A stretch of 60,000 nt of DNA, from the NCBI GenBank assembly GCA_914767715.1, contig OU612075.1:3040001-3100000 (forward strand), written 5' to 3'. Position numbers and translations under genes: made by a program. The notes under the pieces were generated by a model. It had not been told where the DNA came from and did not search any database. It saw only the letters and a list, made by a program, of their open reading frames with translations. Positions 10,801 through 18,469 of this stretch are shown piece after piece (positions within the stretch are counted from its first letter, which is position 1; every line of letters begins with the position of its first letter). The DNA comes from Membranipora membranacea. Taxonomy: Eukaryota; Bryozoa; Gymnolaemata; Cheilostomatida; Membraniporidae.

Positions 10801-12751
10801 CACTCCCGCTCATGTATCCATGTAAGTAGATAAGCTGGAAAAAATCGTTGCCTTTTTAAGACATATTCAGATCACTTTAGATTGCGCTTCTTTGACAGCT
10901 CATCTCAATTCCTTTTATGGCAAGACGTTGTTCCCAAACTATGATTTTAAAGCATTCTAATTGTGAAAATATTGATCAATAGTGTTTACTGAATCTTTTC
11001 ATGTAGAACTCTAGTTTCCGGTTTTTTGACAGAGATGTTGGGTTGAAATCACATTTTATGCAGACAAATTTTGGTCAAACATATAGTCAAGCAGATTTAA
11101 AAAGAAGGGTATAAAATAATGATAGAGTTTATTTGGTTTATTATACTTGATGTTCTCATTACAGGTTTGACCAGCAGCGAGCAAGGACATGATAGATTAC
11201 AAGAATATGTGACAAATCTCACAGCTCTGTCAGGTAAGACAGATAAGTCAGCTCCGACAGGGCTTCATAATAATTCAATCTCACCATGGATTACGATTAA
11301 AATCCTATTAGACTACAATAAATGTTCAGAACAATGCAATATTGAATACTTATTCGCAGGCTGCATGTTAGGTTAAGAAAATTGCAAAAAATACTTTAAA
11401 TGAATCCAATCAAAAGCAACTCAATGCAAATGGAAGAAAATGCATTATAAAGCTGGTTGAATTGCTTTAAAATATAGTGTTTAATCTGTTTATTCCCATT
11501 TTCGTGCATAGCTTAAGCATCGTTGACAGCAGTTATTACCTCTAAAACTACATTAATTTATTCTCATAGATAAGTCGCAAGTGATGAAGCTGCTTATGGA
11601 AAAGTATCCACTGGACACGAGCGACATCAGACTGTTATGTGATCTTAGTGATCAGTACATCATACCCTATACACAAACCCATGTGAAACGATGTGGGCTC
11701 GTGCTATTCAACAAAGATGGTAGAGTTAATGCGCTAGAGGAGGTCTATGCTATGGAAGATGGCCTCACAAGAGCAGGCATTGAGACGAAGAAGACGGAAT
11801 GGTCTAGTGCTATACAGTTGTTTGACTCGATAAAAACTCAAATCACAGAACTGGACTCATGTGGACTGTCCCTACTCGTGATGTCCATCATGTCACATGG
11901 TATAGCTGGAATGCTAACAGGAAGTGACCACACACAGGCAATCATTTCTGACATCCTCAAAGAAACAGAAAAACAGCTTCAAGAGCACATACCGTTGGTA
12001 AGAAGAGCTATTAATATCTTGTTCACTTATGTCATTTTTGGGATAGTTTCACAGGGTTAACATTAGATCTACCAGTACGAGTCATGTGTCCTCATCCACC
12101 ATTGTAACATTCTGCCAAAGTGATGATGTGAATTAGTCTGAGAACAGACACAACGCTAGGATGATGATGTGGAACGCAAAGAAATTAAAACTTTGCATCC
12201 ACTCCACACGTTATCAGCTTGTAATGGGTATCAACTACAAATACTCAAACAAGTTCATGTATCTATGTAACCTGCCCCTGCACTGTTACGAAAACATGAT
12301 GATTTGTAGTTGTATTCTATTGTTGTAGATAATTATAATCCAGGCCTGTCAGGGTGAACATGAAGCTTCTGGATCAACCTCTACAAACAGCCTAACAGAT
12401 GCCCAGGGCTCAACAGCAAAGGATAACCAGCATATAAAACTGAAGAGGCCTCACACATTGTTACTCATGTCTACAGTACACGGAGGGATGTCTGTCAGAG
12501 GGGCGTTCACTGGAGCTATCGCGAGACAGATAGCTAAAGCTGATGGTAAGACTACTATAGAAGAGATGGTCACTAAGGCTAATATAGATCTAAAGAAGAA
12601 CGAACCAGATCAGCACAATCAGACACCAGAACTAAGAAGTACACTTCAGAAGAGTCTAGTACTTCCACCAGGAGAGCAGAAATCTTATTCTCTACAAAGC
12701 CTGAATAAACCATCTAAGATCAGTCTTCTCAAAAAGCTTGGTGTTCTTTAG
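1594..12751 (+). CDS. Giant LRR-Roc-COR-caspase fusion protein (5' end uncertain)
   Basis: Five exons join in phase: 1,594-1,822, 3,533-10,821, 11,165-11,233, 11,570-11,997 and 12,329-12,751 (TAG stop), for at least 2,811 residues. Domains in order: a short LRR-like N-terminal part (IAPNLQWLELRSL); 78 plant-type LRRs; a Roc GTPase with P-loop GNSKAGKT, DFGGQ switch and THCD motif; a COR/winged-helix-like region; a Cys-containing segment (YCSHCLLNN); and a caspase domain with SHG (catalytic His) and QACQG (catalytic Cys), ending with a p10-like part (STVHGGMSVR). ROCO proteins are GTP-regulated dimers and caspases are death proteases activated by proximity, so I infer a sensor that triggers its own protease. 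The start is not fixed: the first ATG in the large exon's reading frame (3,510) lies before the acceptor at 3,533. If exon 2 is not spliced, translation stops eight bases after the donor, giving a ROCO protein without caspase. The fusion rests on phase-compatible splicing and needs transcript support. Confidence 0.75.
2278..2600 (-). mobile_element. tRNA-derived SINE-like copy, left arm of a head-to-head pair
   Basis: This segment is an inverted, diverged copy of the next one. Shared blocks include TTTTGTATCACAT, GCGATTTCCAGCT, GGTCTCTCAAACTTTCAA and GGCAATCCTTGTGGGACGTC. On the minus strand it carries a tRNA-like B box (GGGGTTCGAGACCC) preceded by an A-box-like stretch (TAGCTCATCATTAGCAGCG). 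It lies in intron 1 of the ROCO-caspase gene. Confidence 0.65.
2600..2915 (+). mobile_element. tRNA-derived SINE-like copy, right arm of a head-to-head pair
   Basis: Partner of the preceding element in opposite orientation. The plus strand shows an A-box-like stretch (CTTAGTGGTGCGATGGTAGC) and a B box (CCGGGTTCGAGTACC), followed by the shared SINE body. The pair could form a long hairpin in the intron 1 transcript. Confidence 0.65.
3250..3400 (-). mobile_element. Degenerate SINE fragment related to the copy at 21.9-22.1 kb
   Basis: It shares GCTCTCAGTTTGCA, an (A/C)CACCTGGGG stretch and AG(T/C)AGTCAGT with the element near 22 kb, and holds a minus-strand B box (AGGGTTCGAATCA). No clear A box remains. 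It lies just before the large LRR exon. Confidence 0.5.
3591..8972 (+). repeat. 78 tandem 69-bp units encoding plant-type leucine-rich repeats
   Basis: From the first Thr codon of TIPES (3,591) to the equivalent codon of the last, degenerate unit (8,973) is 5,382 bp, exactly 78 x 69. There is therefore no net register shift anywhere in the array. The unit reads TIPESIGQLTNLTSLSI, then three variable residues, then SLT. Units are very similar at DNA level, and a block of about 20 units is itself duplicated (see findings). The last repeat grades into a capping sequence (TIPENIFNIMTLQQLRC). Confidence 0.95.
9130..10600 (+). other. Roc GTPase and COR region of the fusion protein
   Basis: The P-loop GNSKAGKT is at 9,156-9,179, a DFGGQ switch II motif at 9,318-9,332, and LTHCD (the position of the family's TKxD base-specificity motif, with His-Cys replacing Lys-x) at 9,522-9,536. 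After about 9,790 comes a COR-like stretch (LPANWYRILIKI, then a winged-helix-like FTLSEIDELF and SGRIMWF). This order directly after LRRs defines the ROCO family (LRRK2, MFHAS1 relatives). No kinase domain follows. Confidence 0.85.
11570..12751 (+). other. Caspase (peptidase C14) domain exons
   Basis: Exon 11,570-11,997 carries the p20-like part: a strand (RCGLVLFNKDGR) and the His segment (VMSIMSHGIAG; His codon 11,896-11,898). Exon 12,329-12,751 opens with IIIIQACQGE (Cys codon 12,347-12,349), then a linker with Asp residues (LTDAQG, AKDNQ), then p10-like MSTVHGGMSVR, GAFTGAIARQIAK and a closing SLVLPP. The join gives HIPL-IIIIQACQG, matching the caspase strand before the active-site Cys. 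Catalytic residues look intact. The p20 S1-pocket Arg region is unusual: the family's RxGT is not obvious, although GRVNALEEV may be equivalent. I do not see a separate promoter. Confidence 0.8.
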
Positions 12752-13101
12752 AACGCAAACACATAACAATCTCTCTCATTCATTACCATATTTTATTTCT
12801 GTATCATATTCAATACAACAAATACATCCTACACTTATTACACTATGTGATGCTCCCGAGAATGTATATTTAAATGATAGATTGAAAAGACAATTATCAA
12901 TGCGAACAACACTTGCCTGTCTGACCAGGGCCGGATCTGGAGCTCACAGGCGATTTTATGAACAAATGATGCAAATTTGGTATAGTTTCAGTATGACATT
13001 TTTATTAGATAAACAACAGAGAATCACTTACTATGCGGCCAAGATTTCAGATTGATAATTCCACATATGGCTTAAAGAGAATAACCATAATATAAAAATA
13101 G
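12752..13101. other. Spacer after the ROCO-caspase gene
   Basis: This should hold the 3' UTR of the ROCO-caspase gene. I see no canonical AATAAA within it and no coding segment with family resemblance. Confidence 0.4.
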
Positions 13102-13440
13102 CTACTCAGCCGGGGATGAGATCACAGCCTGGGTGATTTTCTTTATATCAATTGGGATATCAGGATGGATTTGCAGCAACATCATGTTACTAAGTCTATC
13201 CTGGCTCATGGTTGACCTTATAGCTGTTTTTATATTCTTGTGCTGGCTGAACACTCTCTCTGGTTCACAGGATGTAGTTGGTGTGACTAGGAAGAGGTTT
13301 AGTAGTGTGGCGATGTCCGGGTAGAGGCTACTATCACAGCTCTTTATAGCTTTGAGGGCATCCTAAGGGACCTCAGAAGTTTGGTCCTCCCACTTAGTGT
13401 ACCATCTTCGAAGCTCAATCTTTTGAAAGCAAAGCCATAA
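13102..13440 (-). pseudogene. Decayed hAT transposase C-terminal dimerisation domain
   Basis: The minus-strand translation contains the hAT C-terminal signature: a KWEDQ-like stretch, then LYPDIATLLNLFLVTPTT, CEPERVFSQHKNIKTAIRST and MMLLQIHPDI, ending at a TAG (13,102-13,104). An in-frame TAG interrupts it at about 13,366-13,368 (GAG GTC CCT TAG GAT). Only the last ~100 residues of a protein normally several hundred long are recognisable. It resembles the hAT-derived domain of THAP12/ZMYM-type proteins as well as transposases. The stop could alternatively be an acceptor (CCTTAG|GAT), which would fit phase 0 from the exon at 13,711, but similarity continues across it, so decay is the simpler reading. 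Confidence 0.75.
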
Positions 13441-13710
13441 ACCTGATCTAAACACCGAGTTGATCTTTGGAAATGAAGATAATTTTATTGAGATATATTA
13501 ATCTGATAAAATCATTTCTTTGAACTGTTGACAGCTTTTACTCTCTGAGTCGCTTGCTCATGGATAAAGAGCACATAACTCTGCAAATCTGGGAATTTGT
13601 GTTTATATTGTACAAGGAGTTTAACTTCCAATAATTCAATACAAATAAAACTCCTTGTAAGGAAGGTAGTTTTTGACATCTTGGTCGATCTATTGTAGCG
13701 TATTACTCAC

Positions 13711-16700
13711 CTCAAATGAAGTCTGGTCAGTTACACCCACTTGCAGCCTATTGTAGATCCTGTCATTGCTGAGAATTTTGTGCCACTCTTCATAATCCAT
13801 CTGCTTGAGTGCCTCGGGGATTAACAGCGCCAGCTTATAGACATCCGATGAATCTGCAGTGAACCTGAAAGCAAAGTGAACTTTGGTTATCGCAATAAAA
13901 GTGTAGCTGGTTTGTTACTCAGTTTGTAGTTAGTCCAGTCAGTATTTATGACACCTTAGTTGGTGTAAGCCTGGGAAGATGCAGAAAGTTTACAAGGAAA
14001 AGTTACTTCCAAATGACATGGATACGTCACACTTTAGCTTAACATCTCTTCTGTCTTATGTCTGTAGACAACTTCAGCTGTCGCTACAGACTTTGCCGAT
14101 GATGGTCATGAACATTGTATATCTGTAAGCTGCAACCTAAGCAAGATACCATTTTAGAGACCAATAAGGGAGCAAAGCCTGACAATGTGAGTTTTGAGGG
14201 CAACGGTCTTATGGTCAAATGGCCGTGGCCAGTCGCGCTATGGATGGATCGCCTCCGAACTTCGCGCCATGCTAGCGTACCAACAGAGGTCTTATATGAC
14301 CAACTTTGAAGACCTGTTACCGTCAGTCCAGTCACTATTAGTAGCACTAGCAGACAACTTGCACCATCAGCTGATTGCAGTAAATACAGCAACTATAAAG
14401 GAAAAACATTATTCAGTGACCTGGCTGGGTAGGTTATGGAATATTTAAAGGTTAGTGACACTGGTGGGCACCGGTAAGGTTGGGTGGGGGGGGGGGCTGG
14501 TGGCTTGTTCTGTATGAACTAGGTTAACATAATCATATTGGTACTAAGAAGATATGTGTTGGAAAAGAGTGATGGGTTAGTTGAGCAACATGTCGTTGTG
14601 TTGAACCCCAACTCAACTGTTGACCCCTGAATCCGCGTTTGAACCCCAAAAACCCCCAAACTATCAGCTGCAAACCCAAAATTTCAAGCTACAAACCCCA
14701 AAATGCGAGCTGCAAACCCCAAACTTCATTCATGCCGCAAACTCCACCCTGTGAGCTGCAAACCCCAAACTGCGAGCTGCAAACCCCAAATATTGACCCT
14801 CAAACCCCAAAAAATGACCCCCAAACCCCAAAAACTGACCCCAAACCCCCCCCCCCCCCCCCCCACCCCTGCCCAACCCTACCGGTGCCCACCAATGTCA
14901 CCAACCCTTAAATGTTCCATAATCTACCCAGCCAGGTCACTGAATAATGTTTTTCCTTTGAAGTTGCTATATTTACTGCAATCAGCTGATTGTGCAATTT
15001 GTGTGCTAGTGCTACTAATAGTGACTGGACTGATGGTAATGGGTCTTCAAAGTTGGTCATATAAGACCTCTGTTGGTACGCTAGCATGGCGCAAAGTTCA
15101 GAGGCGATCCATCCATAGCGTGACTGGCCACGGCCATTTGACCATAAGACCGTTGCCCTCAAAACTCACCTTGTCAGGCTTTGCTCCCTTATTGCTCTCT
15201 AAAATGGTATCTTGCTTAGGTTGCAGCTTACAGATATACAATGTTCATGACCATCAACGGCAAAGTCTGCAGCGACGGCTCAAGTTGTCTACAGACATAA
15301 GACAGAAGAGATGTTAAGCTAAAGTGTGACGTATACATGTCATTTGGAAGTAACTTTTCCTTGTCAAACGGGGAGATAACTTCAAATAATTACCCATTGA
15401 CTGAAGATATAGTTGTTTATTGAGTAATGGGGTGGGGTTTTGACCTTCAAAACTGCATTCAGGGGGACACTCATTAATTCAACACACTTAAATCTAGTAA
15501 GAGTCTTATAAAGAAGAAGAGAGAACAAGTCCGGACTTGCCCGACAGGTGCAAAGTCATGTGCTGTAAGCACCAGACGAAGTGCTTTATGAGGTTAAGAG
15601 ATAGTATAGTCATATTGATTGAGGATTGGGGTTTGGGGTTGGCAGCCTGAGGTATATGAGCCAAATTAAGGGTTTTGGGGTAAGCTTTTGGGGTTTAGGG
15701 GTCAGGTTCGGTGTCAATATTTGGGGTTTGCAGTTCGCACTTTGGAGTTTGCAGCTCACAGTTTGGGGTTTGCAGCATGAATGAAGTTTTGGGTTTGCAG
15801 ATCGCATTTTGGGGTTTGTAGCTTGAAGTTTTGGGTTAACAGCTGGCAGTTTTGGTTTTTTGGGGTCAAAAGCGGATTCAGGGGTCAATAATTGGGGTTC
15901 AACACGACGACATGTTGCTCAACTAACCCAGCACTCTTTTCCAACACATATCTTCTTAGTACCAATATGATTATGTTAACCTAGTTCATACAGGAAAAGC
16001 CACCAGCCCACCCCCCCCCCCCACCCCTGCCCAACCCTACCGGTGCCCACCAATGTCACCAACCCTTAAATGTTCCATAATCTACCCAGCCAGGTCACTG
16101 AATAATGTTTTTCCTTTGAAGTTGCTATACTTACTGCAATCAGCTGATTGTGCAATTTGTCTGCTAGTGCTACTATTAGGTCCAACACCTCTATTTATTT
16201 CCCCATTGCTTTACATGCAAACTATGTTGACTTGTCACCTCAATAGGCCTGCTTCAGGTTCTTTCAATTCTTTAACCATACCACTCAAAGTGATGGTATA
16301 CTTCTGCTCTTCCATTTTGGTGACTATGGGTTGAAAATTCGTTGTCAGAATTTTTCAGTGGCCCCATATGTAAGACCATTGCATTTATCACGCATTTCCG
16401 GTCTAATTTTCATTAGCCAAACCGTATGCATTGATCTTCCTAAAATGATTTTGCAAAAATAATTTCAAACTTTAATTCAATAAATTTCCATTGCAAATAC
16501 ACCTGAAAATATTAACAGGGTTCAATATCATCGATAGCAGTGCTTTTGAATTGGCTACACCCTCATTTGTCATCAGCATACTACTGAATAACAAAAGCTT
16601 GAGCATGGACAGACGATTTAAGTTGTTACCTGGAATAGGTTCTTTCATAGACTTGATAATAATAAAAATTATTGATATATCTATGGGCCTCACCAAATTC

Positions 16701-17085
16701 AGGGCCTGAAATGATTTGGGTCATACATGGAATGGCGAAATATGGACGCCATTCACCATTCAAACAAGGTTTTAAAAAAAGTAATCAGCTATTTGGAGAA
16801 CCTTAGTTTTAGTGCTCAGACTGCTGCAACGTGGTATTACATAATCATCCACTTATTAGTTTTATGACCCTTTGTTGTTTTGAAAAATCTATGCTGAAGA
16901 TGACAAATGGAAGACAGATTGAAGACAGGTGGAAGATTGCTCTATTTCTCTATGAATAAACTGAAGACAGCTTTGTGTGCAGGGAGCCCCAATGTAGAAT
17001 GACTTACCCATTCAGAAGAGGATCCTTGAAGCCTATCGGTATGACTGTGTCTGACTTCACATTGTAGTACTTGATGAGAAGAATA
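13711..17085 (-). CDS. Two in-phase exons of an unrecognised minus-strand gene (partial)
   Basis: Exon 17,008-17,085 has an ATCGTAG acceptor and GTAAGT donor and encodes LIKYYNVKSDTVIPIGFKD. Exon 13,711-13,864 has a CTTTCAG acceptor and GTGAGT donor and encodes TADSSDVYKLALLIPEALKQ, then DYEEWHKILSNDRIYNRLQV. The first ends with two bases (GG) and the second supplies the G, so they join in frame through Gly. The second ends in phase 0. I do not recognise the family, and neither a start nor a stop exon was identified with confidence. The 3.1-kb intron between them is occupied by the foldback element and its truncated relative, so this may be an intact gene with a loaded intron or the remains of one. 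Confidence 0.5.
13995..15367. mobile_element. Foldback element with ~480-bp inverted arms
   Basis: The left arm (about 13,995-14,490) and right arm (about 14,870-15,367) are inverted copies, each outer end at CAAGGAAAAGTTACTTCCAA or its complement. The inner ends carry G/C homopolymer runs flanking a C-rich tandem repeat. Each arm keeps an 84-codon open frame (14,194-14,448 on plus; 14,908-15,162 on minus) with nearly identical translations beginning MRATVLWSNGRGQS. I do not recognise this peptide and it may be incidental. No target-site duplication was established. Confidence 0.75.
14590..14870. repeat. C-rich degenerate tandem repeat between the foldback arms
   Basis: A motif of about 20 bases built on AAACCCC(A)AA and GCGAGCTGC recurs many times, then shifts to AAAACTGACCCC-type units and ends in a long poly-C run near 14,847-14,864. 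Its complement is telomere-like and G-rich. It resembles a telomere-type or minisatellite array captured by the element. Confidence 0.8.
15610..16178 (-). mobile_element. Truncated second copy of the foldback element, inverted
   Basis: The region holds the complementary G-rich repeat (about 15,620-15,885, TTTGGGGTTTGCAG-type units), the internal unique block (AACATGTCG-type sequence seen at 14,590, here inverted at 15,898-15,995), a C-run, and the inner part of an arm. Arm similarity stops abruptly at about 16,178 (GCTACTATTAG|GTCC). Confidence 0.75.
16179..17007. other. Intron or spacer sequence, no feature recognised
   Basis: AT-rich sequence between the truncated foldback element and the exon at 17,008. 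The open frames here show no domain resemblance and no paired splice sites I could trust. Confidence 0.4.
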
Positions 17086-18469
17086 CTACGATTAAGGATT
17101 TGATGCAAACACCAAGCTAGTAAGTACAATGATGACAATCAGTGGTCTTAGTGGACTTCTTTCATTGTGGGTGGTCTGCTCTCTAGGCCCAACTAGACGT
17201 GATGCAGTCAATGATGCAGTTACAGGAAGATTTTTTTGCAAAACCAACCAAACAAATAATGCAAATTTACGCATGTTGAGCGTAACATTGAAAATGATTG
17301 ATGTTTGATGTTATGGTCACTAAAAGACATTTACACCTGTTTTTTCACAAATTTCAATGGGAACTGTGTTCTAAGCGTTCCTCTTTTATGTTTTGTGGGT
17401 ACTCAGTTCCCATCACTTCTAACACTGAGTACAATTCTCTGCGAATACGATTAGCTGGTTAAACGCATGTGTTTGTTATTCAGAATTGTTGGAAACAGTG
17501 AATATATTTAGACAGAATGATAATGGGTTTTCCTTGTCACGTGGCTGTGGTTTCTGGATTTTTTGGTTTGGTACTTCCAAAACCAAAAACCCAACAACCC
17601 TTGCAGCGTGACAAGGCCAATATTGGGTGGCAAGGAAAAGCTTTGTGCCAAACATTTTTTTTGAATTGCATTCCAACAAAACAAATCACCATAATAACAA
17701 GTCAGACAGACAGTGAATATATAAATATACATCATTTTATTTGGCAGACAATATCATCCTTGACGCACGATGTTTTCCATAATGTGCCAAAGAAATTACG
17801 GCAGTAATTTCTATGGAGCGTAGCCAATGTGGTGTCTCTGACTGGCTATCATGTGGGTTGGGTTGTCCCCAAACCAACAGCTAATCAGAGTCTACACACT
17901 GGCTAGTCATGTGATGAAGAGAAAACCTCCCAGCTCCCTGACGGCAGTCAGGAAAAAAGATAACACAGTAGAAATTACAAAATGACAAACTTTGACGAAG
18001 AATCTCACTGAAAGCTTTATTGACTACCAACACATCAGTTTTATTGTGAGGCCAGGCAAGAATCAGTTCTGTCATATAAACACGCAGCAGCAGTTATCCC
18101 TGCCCTGATAATGCCTCTTACACACATCATACTTGTATATATCGTGCCATGTTATTTAATATTTTAATTTTACTAATCATATTTTGATATTACTTACATT
18201 ATATAATCAAGTATACATTATTAAGCATGATCTATTGTTATTTCAGGAATCAGAAGTTGCTCAATGATTTTGTACAGGCAGAAAAGGACTTAAAATACCA
18301 GCGGTCCACTGATTGTTTCCACATGGAGTAGAAAGATCCTCCTCTGTCTCTTTGAAATAAACTGTAGCCAGAATACCAGCAGGCAAAGGTACGGGTCGAC
18401 CACCATGGATCCTAGCACCTGTATTCTAGAGAGGCCAAGTTTCATTGCATGGATGACTAAGAATTGTTA
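17086..18469. other. Region between the orphan exons and the P450 3' end
   Basis: It contains an imperfect hairpin (17,528-17,612) and otherwise AT-rich sequence. A 64-codon minus-strand frame at 17,881-18,075 was considered as an upstream exon of the orphan gene, but its possible donor phase does not match. The P450 3' UTR should occupy the right end; AATAAT directly after the P450 stop is a possible non-canonical polyadenylation signal. Confidence 0.4.
17528..17612. repeat. Imperfect ~40-bp inverted repeat (hairpin)
   Basis: The left arm begins CCTTGTCACG and the right arm ends CGTGACAAGG, with pairing continuing imperfectly through GGTTT/AAACC-type tracts to a short loop. The size resembles an RNA hairpin precursor or a very small palindromic element; nothing shows that it is transcribed. 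Confidence 0.55.

Noticed and set aside
17881-18075. Minus-strand frame beginning MTELILAWPHNKTD as first exon of the orphan gene
   Set aside because: Its only plausible donor leaves one base, while the exon at 17,085 needs two; the join would break the frame.
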